DNA of 64,000 bases from Anaeramoeba flamelloides (GCA_027625915.1 JANTQA010000032.1:9672001-9736000); one strand, 5' to 3'. Counted from the stretch's first letter, positions 32,301 through 45,725 are shown. Notes: a model not told the origin generated them from the sequence alone. Made by a program: numbers and translations.

Positions 32301-35300
32301 AATTTATAATAAATTCATTTTTCTCCTTTTTCTTAATTTTTCAACTTGGTGTTTTTCTTATTATTTTTTTTTTTTTTGTATTGTTATTTTGTATGTTAGG
32401 AGCTTTAAAATAATATAATTTAAACAACGGGTTTCATTTTTCTTTTTATATTGGCATAATTACTTTTATAAAAACAAATATTTTGAAAAGAAATTTAGGT
32501 ATGTGACTTGTTTGAAATTTTTTTACTTTTCTTAAATTTGAAAGAAAATAAAAATTAATAAAAAATCTTACCATTGCCCTGCAGAAAGGCCAAGTTCATA
32601 TCCCTCGTTTGTCATTTTATGTATTGAATAAGGTGAAAATTGATCATCCCCATACCATCTAATAATCTAATACAGAAAAATAATGATAAAGTAATAAAAT
32701 AATTTCATTATTAATTTATTTATTGTAAAAGTTAGAATTAAAATGGGAATAACAAGAGTAAATTTACATTTAAATAAATCATTAATTCTCTTTTTGTTGA
32801 TTTTTCAATTCTCCAATCTATTGAAATAATTTCGAAAATATTAACATTTTAAATATTGGTACCAAAAAAAGAATATTTTAAATAATGAAATTAAAAAAAA
32901 AAAATTAAAAAGAAAGTGGCTTACCTCTTCCAAGAAAATATAATACAAATGCTTGTGCTAACATCATTTGTCCTAAATTATTAAAAGTTAATTGAATTTA
33001 AAGGTGAGAATTTAAGATTGGTTTTTAAATGATTTAAAAATTTGTTGCAAGTTTCAATTATTCAAAAAAATTTAATTATTAAAAAAAAATTTTTTTTATT
33101 AACAAGTTGAAGCTGTATCATAATAAAAAACTTTTAAGAATATGAATATAATATTCTAAAAAGTACGTATAAATACAATTTAGTCTTATGATATTTACTG
33201 CCACTTAGCAATTGTTTTCAAAATATTTTTATTCTTAACAGTATTTGAATTTTAATGAGCTAAAAGTTTCATTGAATTATCTTCTTTTTATTACAATGAA
33301 TTTTCAAAGTGGTCAATTTTATATTTAATTTACTCTTTTTCATTTGAGAAACTCATTTTCATTGTTAATATAGATTTCTTTTCTTTAATTATCTGAAGTT
33401 TATTCTAATTTAAGACACATTAGAAAATAAACAAAGAAAATTAATAAAGCCATTTTCAAAAGGTGAAAAATCAAAATTTTAAAAAGCTATTACTGTCCAT
33501 TTAATAAAAGAGGAATTACAAAGGTGCTACTCAACTACTGAAATGAGTCAACCAAACAATTTGGGTAAGGCTTTATAAAAATTTTCTTTATCACTTTTTA
33601 AGGATTATCCTCATTCTGTGTTAAGTGAATAATATTTTTATTACTAACAACATATTTATTGACTTTTAAGAATGTTGGGAAAAGAGATACTGTTAGAATT
33701 TAAAATTTTCGGTTTTTTTTTCGAAAATATGTCATTTGGTAAAACTATTTTTCTTGGATCCAAATTCGAGATTTACCATGAAAAGGTTCGAAAATCAAAG
33801 TTCACTTATTTTCCAATTTCCTCTTTATTTAAAAATATAATAGAGTTTAATGCAATAGTATAAACATATTTGCATAAAAATGAAAGTGAGTGAACTAAGA
33901 GGTAAACAGAATTGATTATAATTTTTCCTTGTTTTGCTCGAGAATTTCGAATAATTTTTTGGATCAATAAATGTTTTTTTATTTTTCTCGAACAAAATCC
34001 TCATAAAAAACCCTCAAAATTTGTAATATTTTGGCTTTCATTTAATCCACCAACTTTTAAATCATTTTTATTGACAGTTATATTGCATTGCAAATCTATA
34101 AAGAATAAAATTAGGATAGGCCTTAAAATAACTCGAAAAAATTGTTTTGTTAAACCATTTTTTTGGGAATGGTTTTTTACTTTTCAAAAATAAAGAGACA
34201 TTTTTTCCGCATTTAAAATTCAAATACTAATTGGAATAAAAATATATGTTTTGAATAGAATATATATTTGCAACAAAAAATTCAAAGGATCTTGTGATTT
34301 TTAGAAAAGAAAATGAATTTTAATTAGACCTAACATAACAAAAAAGCGACAAATTGTGAAATTAAAAAAAATAAAAATTTATATTAAAACGATTTTGTCC
34401 ATGTAGAAATGTTCTTAAAAGAAATTTGTTTAAGGTATAATTGAACACATAACTAATAATTCTTTAAAAACAAACGTGTTAGATAGAGCGACATTGTTTT
34501 TTTTTGTTGCTTGGAAAAGAAAAGAAAAAAAACAATAACAAAAATTCATGAAATAGTTTTCTTTTCCTATTCAATGAATTTTGGAGCTGAAAAGACAAAT
34601 AAAAAATTCAGGAACTATTATAAGATCTTTTTTTAAATTAAAAATAATGTAAGAGCCCATGAAAGAAAATTTACGATCTTTAAAGTTTGACAAATTTTTT
34701 TCGCAATTAAAAAGAAAAAGAAAATTTCAGTTTTCTTTTTATATTAATAGACTAGCAAACTAAAAAAAAATCTTCTTTAAAATTTAATACCAAATCCAAA
34801 AAAAAAATTACCGCATCTTGAAATTGAAAAAATGAAGTAAAAATCTGATTACCGCAATACCTGACTTACTTTTAAAGCTATTTTCAGAAATGAATTCTTG
34901 TTTTTAAAAGTTTGATCCATTTTTCTCATTTTTTTGAAAAAGTTCAAAATCCAACATATTTCCGAATTATTTCAAAAAAAATTATTTTCGTTGAAAAAGA
35001 AAGAAATCTTGATGTCTGTGAAGGAAAGTGTAAAAAATACACTTTAAAAATAAAACCACTAAGTTTTGGAATAACTCAGATTAAAAAAATCAACTTTATT
35101 TCAAAAAAATTACCATAATTATTTTAAACTTGAAAAAAATATAATTTCTGATTCAAAGAATATTTCGAATCAATTTTTTTCTTTTTGTTGAACAAAAAAA
35201 TACGAGAAAAAAAAACCAATACATTTAAATTAAAAATTCTCCCAAAACACTGTTTTAAAAGCCTGGTAAATTAAACTTATAATCCAAAGAAATATTTTTT

Positions 35301-37594
35301 AATTTTGATTATTTTTAACCAATAATTTATAGCCCATTCTTAATTTGTGTAGTGAGTTTGGGAATAACCCAAAGGTTAAATTTATCAAGATACTTTATTC
35401 TTATTAGGAAATTTTTTAAAGTATTTTCAAACAAATAAAACGAATTCAAATTAGTAATTCTAATAAAAAAAAAATGAATAGATATTCTCAAATAACTGAT
35501 TTATATAATCACAGTTAGTTGTTTGTACTCTTGAATATTTTGAAAAGAATATTACCGAATCTTTTTAATCCCAAGAAATTTAATAAATTATTTGTAAATA
35601 AAAGATTAAATCATTTTTTTCTGATCTTCAAGGACTCAATATATGTCTTAATATACGAGGAGGTAATGTTTTTTTAAAGAATTTGTTTTAATGAATATAA
35701 ACATCTAAATTTGATTAGAATATTGTTAAAACCAACTCTTGATCCACTATTTTGGTTCAACAAACCATAATCTTTTGCTAAAAATTGAAAAAAAAAAAAA
35801 AATATTTTCAACGTTTTTATTATTTTTTAATTAATAAAATCAAATTATTTTAAAGATCAGTCAAAAGGGTGATGAAGTATCTTGTCTTGGAAATTTGAAT
35901 AAATAAAGAAAAAGATTTTATTTTTTTGTAAAAATTGAAATTTCATTTTGAATTTTTTTTTTTGAAAAAAATACAACTCCTTTTGTTCTGTACTGAGTGG
36001 AACACACACTACCAAAACAAAACAATTTTAAAACCAAATTTGAAATTAAACTATTCTTTCTATGAGTTAAGAAAATAAATTTCTCTTTTTTGTTATTTTC
36101 TTCAACCAAAAAAAGATAAAATCTAACTACTACCAATCGTTCAAGTTACAAATGGTTTTATTTACCAGGTGTATTTGTAATTTTTAAAACCCACTTGGTA
36201 ATAAATAATCTCAAAAAGCAAATCTCATTAATGAAAATGAGTACCAAATCCCCGATCTTTATTAAAGATTGAATTTTTTAATAGAAAATTTTACATCAAA
36301 AAAAGCAATTAAAGACAGTTTTCCAGTCTTACTCTAAACTAAATAACGTTTTTATCGTTTAGAATTTGAAATCGAAATGGTGGTTTTCCAAAAAAATTAT
36401 TCCTTAAAAAATAAATACCTTCTTATTTTTCGAAAAAATTGTAGTATTTCAAGGCATTTCGTTTTTCAATACAAATCTATTTTTGATAAATCTCTTATAA
36501 TCAAAAAACAGAGTATCTAAACAATTTTAACTGTGTTCAATTCAAATTTCAACAAATAACTCTTCATTCAATTCCATATTAATAGATTTTTAATCATATG
36601 TTTTCAGAATAAGTAAAAAATTTTTCAGTTTATTCTCTTTGAATTTTTTTTTCTTTATTAATTTATTGATCAACATTTCCCATTCAATTTTTAATATTAA
36701 CACAAGAGCGAATATTATTTTTGGTGTCAATTACTTGGAATTCGAAAAAATAAAAAATACCGAAATTGTAGAGAAAGACATATAAATTATTTGTCTTGTA
36801 TTTTCAAATAAGATTAGTTTCAAGGTTCCTTTTTCATATAAACTCTCAGAAATTTCTAAAAGTCGGATTTCTGAAAAAAATAAAAAGGTTTTTACAAATT
36901 TTTCTTAATCAGATTTAGATCCCAAAAACAAAAAACAAAAAAGGATCAGATCTTTTGACTGAAAATTTAATTTGTTAAAATGGACTTCTTTTCAAAATGG
37001 TTGCTCATTTCTCTAAAGCTGATAAAAGAGTTTGTTTATTGGGTTTAATCGTATCCTTGTGAAAATAATTACTCTACTGGTATTTGAATTCTAAATGGGA
37101 AAGAATTTTCACTTCCTTTTCCATATTTTTTTTTTATAAATATAGTTCTTAAAGAAAGAGGTTCTCGATCTATGTTCTCGTAAAAAAGAGAAATTAAAAA
37201 TGAAGTGAAAAAAAATCCCATTTATTATTCAAATACCAGTATTACACTTTTCAAAAATAAATAAGAGTTATTAGTCAATTAACGGATTTCATTTGTTATT
37301 TGTATAATTTTTTCTTTTTTTTCTTTGATGAAGGACTAAAAAGATTCACTCGTTTATTCAAGTATAAAGAAAAAAAAAAAAAAAAAAAAAGAACAAACCA
37401 GTTCTGTACATACACCCCCAACCAGTGTCAGTGGTGTAGCTTTCTATTTCGGGAAATTTCATTCGATAACTGAGATAAATCCTCGATTCCAGATCCAAGA
37501 TAAATTTTTTCCATTTATCTTCATTTTTTTTATATTTTAAATCGGGTGTGTGCTCCCTTCCAAGCATTTGGATTGTCTTGTCAGATTCAATCCC
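29303..37594 (-). CDS. Autophagy cysteine protease ATG4
   Basis: ATG4 processes the ubiquitin-like ATG8 and removes it from lipid. Six exons on the minus strand join in phase: about 37594-37399, 32972-32925, 32817-32768, 32666-32572, 32186-32154 and 30947-29303. Together they give at least 680 residues. Introns are 4426, 107, 101, 385 and 1206 bp. Catalytic Cys lies in TDTGWGCMYRTG and is followed across the first junction by GQMMLAQAFVLYFLGRDW. The later exons give FSPYSIHKM, GQWHSPTTVSLALR, IFIPVRLG, IGIVGGKTNSSLYFVA and the Asp/His pair in YFLDPHKTQE, then DPSMVLGF. A Lys-rich insert of about 370 residues (29745-30860) splits the catalytic domain. The N-terminus is not resolved: no in-frame ATG lies upstream of the first recognised exon except the internal one at 37567, so at least one further 5' exon is likely. 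Confidence 0.93.
29745..30860 (-). other. Lys-rich insert within ATG4 catalytic domain
   Basis: The segment encodes runs such as KKKKKNKGNEKGRNKGKKKG and KEREKEKEKGNKEKEK, with Ser/Asn/Thr-rich parts. It lies between the strand reading NMYVTQDSGIYLNKIKEL and the motif WKPTVIFIPVRLG. In animal and yeast ATG4 this position is a short loop. The frame is intact throughout, so it is probably a disordered translated loop and not an intron. Confidence 0.8.
31595..31672 (+). repeat. Family M repeat in ATG4 intron
   Basis: It reads CTAACCATTTGATCGATCAA, then TTTCAACAAATCCACCAATG and a T run. It is the third copy of the short repeat also seen at 4521-4590 and 19870-19940. It lies in the 1.2 kb intron of ATG4. 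Confidence 0.5.
32973..37398 (-). other. 4.43 kb intron of ATG4
   Basis: The minus-strand donor is GTTTGTTC, directly after the codon pair for Arg-Thr and one G of the next Gly. The acceptor is TTTAG. The intron contains MITE family A copy 2 at 37077-37239 and otherwise AT-rich DNA with only chance frames. Confidence 0.85.
37077..37239. mobile_element. MITE family A, copy 2
   Basis: The ends are CTGGTATTTGAAT and its reverse complement ATTCAAATACCAG, flanked by TA on both sides. The element is 163 bp. The sub-terminal blocks AAATGGGAAAG and TCCCATTT extend the pairing. It sits in the long intron of ATG4, close to the donor. Confidence 0.8.
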
Positions 37595-38452
37595 TTTTTT
37601 TTTTACTTTTTGTTTTTGTTTTTTTGTTTTTTGTTTTTTGTTTTTTGTTTTTTGTTTTTTTTTTTTTTTTTTTTTTTTATTTCAGGTTTAATAGGATGTT
37701 CAAAAAATTGTGAGAAGAATTAAATTAGAGAAAAGTTTGAATTTCAGTTGTGGTGTAAAACGAGACAAGTGTTTTTGAGAGGCAAATTGATCGGTAAACA
37801 AAAAATTAGAAAATTGGTTTTTAAACAAAAAAACTTGTATTCTTCGAAAGATAAAAAAACGACAGGATCAAAAACATACTTAAGTGACGAATAGTGTTTT
37901 TAAATCTAAATATCATCTTTGGTTTGAGTTATTTGTGATTTTAGGAAAATTTATTGAAAAGTAGTTGATAAAAAAAAAATGAATTTTATTTTCATTTGAT
38001 ACTCTTGGCTTTCAAAAAGTCTGACAAAAAAGTTCACTAATTATTTCTACAAACAACCAAGAAACTTAAATTGGATGATTTTCAGGTATTTTTGGAAAAC
38101 TTTTTTGAATCACACTTTTTTAAATGGCTGTATGTTTTAGAATTCAAAGAATTTTTTTTTTAATGACAAAGGGTGAATAGATTGTAAATGTTCTTGAATT
38201 GTTTGACAAAATTAATAAATGATTTACTTGACGAAAAGTATTTACAAATAATAAATTCAACGAAAGAAAAGAGTGATAAATTATCAAAAATGAAACATAT
38301 TTATCTCTTGAAAGTTTGACTGATTTGAAAGTTAGTTCTTATTGAAATGGAATTAGTTTGGGGTTATGAAAAAAAATGATGAAAGGCTTTAGTTATTAGT
38401 ATTGTAATTTATTATTAATATATCCGACTATTTGTTTGTAAATAAATGGGAC

Positions 38453-38623
38453 AAAATTTTCATTCAGCTTTCAAAAAAAGAGTTTTTAAAATGTTACCTT
38501 TCAAATTTTTTAATTGCTTAAAATCAGCTTCAATTATTAATTTACTCTTTAGAATTGGCAAAATTTGATGATTTATTTTAATTCTTTGGAATGTGTTTTT
38601 TTGGAAAGCTGAATGAAAATTTT
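38453..38623. mobile_element. Hairpin element (family L)
   Basis: The left arm AAAATTTTCATTCAGCTTTC and the right arm GAAAGCTGAATGAAAATTTT are exact reverse complements over 20 bp. The element is about 171 bp and has no ORF. I found no second copy and no clear target duplication. Confidence 0.6.
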
Positions 38624-40791
38624 GATCTTTTTATTTTACAATTAAAAGTACTTGTCAGAGATTTTCTATCGATTTAAGGTGGCAATATTAAAGGGAAAGT
38701 ATATGATATTTCTCTTGTAGAATTCAGTTTTCACAAAACACTTTTAAAATACTTGTGAAAGGTTGATCAATCTAAAAACAAAAAATTGTAATTTTTTTGT
38801 ATATTATTTAAGGGTGGAGTAGCAAGGTGCTAGCATCTATTAGGAAGAAGAATAAATTTAAAGTGTGCTTCCATTTTAGGTAAATCTTATAGAAGATCCA
38901 TGATCTAAATGTCTCTAAAAAATCTCTATTTAAATAAGTACAAAATAGTTGGGCTTATTAGTTAAATATGATCATTTGTTTTGGTAAAAAAAATTTTTAA
39001 GAGTTTAAGAAAAAAATATGCATTTTGAAATCAATTAAAAGGTTGAATAATCAATACCCAAACTTCAAAGTTGAACAATTTTTTTTTTGTATTTGTCTCA
39101 AAATCCAAATTTGTTGTTATAATTTTTGTTTTTTTTCAAATTAATTTATAATTAAATTGTTGATTTTGACAAATTATTTTCAAACAGTGGAAATATATTG
39201 ATAATACAGCTAATTTTGTAAAAAGGAAACTATATGATTCATTCTTAATTGATTTTTTTTATGTAAATATTTTTCGAGTATAATTGGAATTAAAAAATTG
39301 ACAAAATATTTATCATTTTTTACTAGGATGTGTTAAAAAATGATAAAATATAACAAGCACTCAAAGACGATTTCGTTAACTCACACTTTAGATCAACTTC
39401 TTTCAACCTGCTTACTCTTTCAATTTTAGCTATTTTCAAAATTTTAATTGTTTATTTTTTTTATTCATAATAACTTTTAGGATGATAGTTATAGTTCTAA
39501 ATTATTAAAATTATATGAATTGTGGGATATATCAAATTTTTAAATTTTATTTAGATCAAGTAGAGCAATTTATACTATTTTTTAAAAAAATTGAAAATTA
39601 ATAGTCTTTTAATGACCCCATACATCCAAATTGAATATTTTTTACAAATAATAATAATAAAATAATTGAGTTTAAAATTTATACATCAAATTGATCAATT
39701 TGTTTGTTTTGGCTACTTTAAAGTTGATTTTCGGAAATTCCGTATTAGAGAAAAATTTATAAATTATTAAAAAAAATTGATAGATTTTTTTTCTGTATGT
39801 TCTTATTGTTTGTTTTTTTTTTATAGAAAAAATGTAAAAGTATTTATTTGTTATATTTGGTAAGTTTTTTATTATATTTTAATTATTGGTATTAACTAGC
39901 CAATTAATAATAATAACTCTAGCAATTTTGTTCATTTTCCGAATATAAGCAAATTATTATCCTCTCACTTGTGGATATTAAAAATATCACCTATCGAGAA
40001 TTATAATTAGCACATTTTTTCGAATTCACTAAAATAATGCCAGTTATTTTTATTGAGTTTCGAAATATTAATCTTTTAATTCCAAAATTCTTTAATTATA
40101 TGGGTTTATATTTTTTCTTTCATAAAAATCAAATAAAAGTTTTTCTAAAAAATATTGCAGAAAGTCAGATTTTTAATTGTATGAATTAATAAAACATAGA
40201 TTAATTTATTGATATGTTTTACTTAATCATAATAGAATTGTTTGAGTAATTTGATTATTATTAGATGACTAATATCCTGATAGACCAATCACATCCTAAT
40301 TTAATTATCAGCAATTATATAGCCACAACAACCACTTAAGTAATAAAGATTAACTATTTGCATATTATTATATATTTGTAAAAAAATTGTTTTTATTTTT
40401 TGTTCTATTGTCAATCCTCAATAAACAACTTCTTAAAAATATGACTATTGAAGACTTCTTTCATTTTTATAAATTGGATATAATGTTTTTTCAAATATTC
40501 ACTAAATAGTTCCAACCATTATCACATTCAATAGACAGGTTTTCAATGAACGTTCGGTGCAAAAAAACTCGAATTAAGGTACAAAAATTTATTTCTAAGA
40601 GAGAAAAAAACTCTTTAAAAAAAATTCAAAAATAGGTGATAAAAATTTTGATTTTTTTTGTAACTTATGAGTAAAGTTGTTCCCTTAAAAGTGATAAAGG
40701 ATGTTATGAATACAATAATTTTAGAATAAATCAACACAAAATTTCATAATACTTTATATTTGATAAATTTTACAAGAAAACATAAAATGTA

Positions 40792-41278
40792 TAGTAGGGA
40801 AAAAAATACCGGACATGAAAAAAATCCCTGACAAGATTTTTAATTGTGAGTATTAGTAAAATTTTTGTCTAATTTCAATCAAATCCTTATTATAAATAAC
40901 CAATTTTTTTAGGAGATTAGTAATAAACCTACCTAAAGTTCATCAAAGTAAGGTGTCTCTAGAATACTCAAGTAATTGTTTGATAGCCATATGTTGATCA
41001 ACTTTTTTTGAAAAACAATCGAGTTTTATTGAGGTTTACTAGAGTTTGGAAAATGATAATTTTTCTTATTGTTTTTTGATTGATTGAATAGTGTTTTGAA
41101 CAAGTGTGATTTCATCAATCATCATTCTAATAAGTGGGGGAGTTATAATTGAAAAAGTTGGATTCTTAAAAAAAGGAATTTGATTGTAAATAAATGAAAT
41201 TACACAATAATTGTACTAATATTCACAATTCAAAATCTTGTCCGGGATTTTTTTCATGTCCGGTATTTTTTTTACTGC
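40792..41278 (+). mobile_element. MITE family B, copy 1 (uninterrupted)
   Basis: The arms are long: ATACCGGACATGAAAAAAAT, TCCCTGACAAGATTTT and GTGAGTATTAGTA at the left pair with TACTAATATTCACAATT, CTTGTCCGGG and ATTTTTTTCATGTCCGGTAT at the right. Pairing extends about 70 bp. Total length is about 487 bp. A second copy lies at 61089-61743. No transposase frame is present. Confidence 0.8.
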
Positions 41279-41328
41279 TCTAATTTAAAAAATATTTATT
41301 GTGACTAACAAAAAATTTAAAAGTCTAG

Positions 41329-41795
41329 TGTAGAAAAAAATCCCCAGCAAAATTTTTCTTTGTGTATATTTGGAAAATTGCTTTATCCCTCATTAATCAT
41401 ATTTTTTTAACAGTATCAAACTTTGAAAATGATAACTCATCTTATCTTATAATGATGATTTATTTAATTACACCTGTTCAAACAATTTTCAATCGATCAA
41501 AAAATCAAAATAAAATTTATCATTTTCCATATTCAAGCAAAACTTTCTTAAACTAAATTGTTTTTCAAAAAAAGTAGATCAAATTATGCTTATCAAACAA
41601 TTACTTGAATATTTGATAGACACCCTCACTTTAATTAACTTTGGTTAGGTTTATTACAGAGTTCATACAAAATTTAGTTAGTTGAAAAAAGGATTTGATT
41701 TGCAATGATATCCTCGGCTATTTTCAGAATATTAACAATTAATTATGTTTTTTGTACGTAATTTTAGATCAGGGATTTTTTTCAAAAATATAAAT
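41329..41795 (-). mobile_element. MITE family B, diverged inverted copy
   Basis: Read on the minus strand it follows the order of copy 1: AATAAACCTAACCAAAG, GTGTCTATCAAATATTC, AAGTAATTGTTTGATAAG, CTACTTTTTTTGAAAAACAA and a terminal block with GCTGGGGATTTTTTT. It starts about 50 bp from copy 1 in opposite orientation. It is much more diverged than copies 1 and 2 are from each other. Confidence 0.65.
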
Positions 41796-42133
41796 AACAA
41801 CAGGCAGTTCTTAATAACTAAAACCAAAAGTAAAGGTGGGGGGTTACAATGTTTTTTCCAGAATTGTTTGGTGAACCCTTCTTTTAGTAAGTAACTATGA
41901 TGCAAAAGACATATAATACTCAAATGGTTTTTTTATGTTTTATTTGAAAAACCAGGAAATAAAAGTGTGATTTCGGATGTGGTACAGCTGCTTTAATAAA
42001 TTTTTGGAATTTTAGTTGTGTAGTTTACACTTTATAAATGGTATGATCAAAACTTAGAAAACTTCTAATACTCGGTTTTTCAAACAGTTTTTTAAAACCA
42101 TTTTTATCATTTTTTCTATTTTTTGAATCTTTA

Positions 42134-45108
42134 ATGTCTGAACAACCACCAAAAAACAAGAAAAAAAATCTAATACATGCATTTAAACAGCAAGAACTAA
42201 ATTCCTGGAAGCCAATTCTGAGACCAAGGATCGTGATTCCGATCTTATTTGTTACAGGAATTATTTTTTTAATAACAGGCTTTGTTCTTTTAATGCAAAT
42301 GATGCCACTTCAAACCGTTAGCACAAGGTATGACGATCAATGTATGGGGAAGGAAAATTGTGAAATTACCTTTGGTAAGTATAATCTCTTTTTATTTCTT
42401 CATTTTTAGGCAGATCTACCCTACTTTATAAAAAAAAAAAAAAAAACAAAAACATTAAAATTTGCAACATAATTTAAAATCTATTCTTTGTGTATTACTC
42501 ACAAAAAGAAATCAAAGAAACGATGAAAAAGCCAGTGTATTTTTATTATGAATTAACAAATTTCCATCAAAACCATCGACGGTTTCTCAAGTCTCGTTGT
42601 GATAGCCAACTTCGAGGAGAAGACATTAGTTTTAGTGATATTGCCGATTGTCAACCCTTACAAAGTAGAAATAATAAAAAAGATTACAAATACATATACA
42701 AACCTTGTGGTTTAATTTCTTGGAATACATTTAATGGTATGCTGTTCTTGTTTTTTCTTTTATTATTTTTTTAAAAGTACAACATTTCTGTATCAAATTT
42801 TATTCTTAAATCAAAAAAACTCCATAACAGCAGAATAATCGAATTAATTCAATTCAAAATAATTGAAAAATGCTTTACAACTTTTTACAGTCTTCGTTCT
42901 TTATAAAAATTAAATAAGAAGATTTTTTTTTTCATAAATTAATCAATAATTGTCAAGAATTAATTTCACCATCACCAAAAGTAGTCCATTAAATTGAATT
43001 ACCCTGAACCAGTTATTTAAATATGTTTCGAAAATGGGGTGGAAAGAAATTGTCAAATTGCCTCGAATTTATCAGTCTCTCCTTTACATTTTTACATAAA
43101 TGTAAAAAGTAAAAAATTTAATTTTCGTTAAACCAAATGAAACGACCTCAATTAAAAATTTGGATTTATTTTTCCTCTATTTGGAATTAATTTGTTATAT
43201 TTATAAAGAGAAGAATGGTTGTGTGAGTTTCTTCTATTTAAAGTTCTGATCATTAAAGTATGGAAAGTTTTTTTTTTACCTCAAAATGTTGTTCTGCAAT
43301 TTCCAATTTTTAGTGTTTCTTCATTAGGTAATATATCCTCTTATCTTGGAACTATTTCAAAACTAAAGCAATATTTAAAGAGGTGTGTTGTTATAGCTGT
43401 TGTCTTGTGTGAGTTTTGGAGATCATTTGTATTGTCTCTCTTTGAAAATTTCGTTTCTTTTGATTTTTTTATTTGTCAAAAATTACTTTTGATTTTTAAA
43501 AAGTTTTTAATTTGAAAAATAAATTAAAAAATTGAAATAGAGTTTATATAAAAGACTCAAAATGAATTCTACCTTGATGAAATTGAATTAGTATATAAAA
43601 AAGAATTATTTCAGATATCTAAGAATACTTATAATTCGATATTTTTTAAGATTGTAGAATGGGATTATTTTTAAAATAACCCCTTTATTTAATATTTTGA
43701 AGAGCTGATAGATCTTGCATTTTTCTTCTTATAATTCTAGTAGTATTTGGGATAACAAAATCAAATATAGAATTTTATCAAAATTGGTTCATTATTAAAG
43801 AATTGACAAAAAAAATCGAGGTCGATTCATTCAGATTATTGAAATTCACCACATTTTTGCTTCACTGTTTCAAAATGAACGAACAACAAAAACATTTGTA
43901 ATTTCCTTTTTTTGATCTTTTGTTTAATTAAGTGCATAATCGCGGCCTTGGGTTGCCTTCGTACCTGTGGTGCGATTTACTTTCTAAAAATGATAATGCG
44001 AAACTGTATTTTCTTTTGGAAGTAAAAATATAAAAGAAATTAAAGTAAAGATTCATAAGATCTCAATAACAAAAAAACAATGACAAAAATAGACAAAATA
44101 ACAAAGAAAAAAAAAAACAATTAAATTAAAAGGATCTCCAATTATAACAATTCAAATAATAATAAAAAAAGAATCACAGAATCTAAAAACACAAAAATTC
44201 AAATTTTGTTAAAAAAAAACTCTTTTTCTTGTTTTATATTCCAACCCGCTTATTTTTTCTACTATTTTGGAACAAATCGTTTTCTTTCAGAACATAATTA
44301 ATTCAATTCAATTTGTTGTTGCTCGATAACCCTTTATATTTCTAATGTATTTAATTTTGGAAATATTCCTTAGGTAAAGAGACTCATTTGAAAAAGGAAA
44401 ATAAAATAAAAACTCAGTTAGATCCCAAAAAACGGGCCAAGGAGTTAAACTTCAAAGCTAATTCAATTGTATTAAAAATTATTATAAACATCAATTTCAA
44501 CTTGAAATTGGTTGTCACTACTCTGGCTATTTTTCTAAAAATGCCATCGATTTTCTTTATTGATTATTAGACATCAATCAGACACCACCAACTGGCTTGT
44601 TTTAAATATGAAATTAGATATTTTTCAAAAAAATGGGAAAAAGTTTTTCTATTTCAAAAAGGCAATTTACACCATAATATCTGTCCACTTAATGTTAGTA
44701 TTAGTAAAATTTCATTTTGTTTTTTTTTTCACTTAACGACTGATATCAATTTTTGAGATTATTAAATTCTTGAAACAACCAAATTTTGTGAACATTAAAG
44801 AAAAATTTTATTATCGATATGATTTCTTTTATTTTGTAAAAAAAAATAATTTGTATGTTTTTAGTGGAGTAACTCTTTAAGAGAGAATTTTTCTCATTTT
44901 TCTGAATTTCAAAACATACCCAAAACACTTCCTATTCCTGTTTCTTTATTTTTATTTATCTAAAATCCAAAATAAGAATTATAGTATTAAATCAAATATA
45001 GCAGAAATCATTTGTTTTTTTTGATTTTTATTTTAGATCCTCTAAAAACAATATTTTTGAGATTATAATTATCTGTGAATAAAATAGTGGCAGAATATCT
45101 TGAATCTG

Positions 45109-45140
<32 letters not shown>

Positions 45141-45725
45141 ATTCACTCGATGGTATTCTATGGTATTTACAAAAACCAATTAACCATTATGTTACTTTTT
45201 TTATCCAAAGTAAACAGAAGTAACAGAATTTTCAAGTTTTTATACCTTTTAAAATGGTCCTATGTAATATGTATAGATATGTGTGCATATATTTATATAA
45301 ACCATTTTCCAGTCAAAGTCACCCCAGTTGTAGGGGGTTAATTACATAAACACCATTTCAAAAATTGTGACTCACCTGAAATAATAAATTGAAAAAAAAA
45401 AAATATATCCTTTTGGTATTCAGGAACAACTATTAATAATTAAATCTGATTTGTAATTCACTTTTAAATCATTCTAAATATATAAAAACCTGATATATTA
45501 AAAATTAAAAAAAAATAAAATCAAAAACTAAAAAAAAAGCGAGTCACAATTTTTAAAATGTGCATTACCAATTTTTTATTACAGAACTTTCACTAAAAAA
45601 AAGTTATCAAACAAGATTTTTTACTAATAATTAAATTCATTTTAAAAAGATATCTATAGTCTCAATTTTCATAGTGATTATTGGTCTTTTTGAATATCTT
45701 TTTTTTTTTTCCGAATGATCTTTTG

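Larger units (their letters stand above)
37595..42133. other. AT-rich DNA between ATG4 and CDC50 starts
   Basis: These two genes are divergent, so this stretch holds both 5' regions. A 5' exon of ATG4 could lie here but was not found. Visible items are a long T/G-T homopolymer region (37604-37680), a hairpin element (38453-38623), and two family B elements (40792-41278 and 41329-41795). Confidence 0.55.

Noticed and set aside
43219-43515. 98-residue + strand frame inside the CDC50 intron
   Set aside because: It is hydrophobic by T-richness alone; no family features, and it lies between two well-joined exons.
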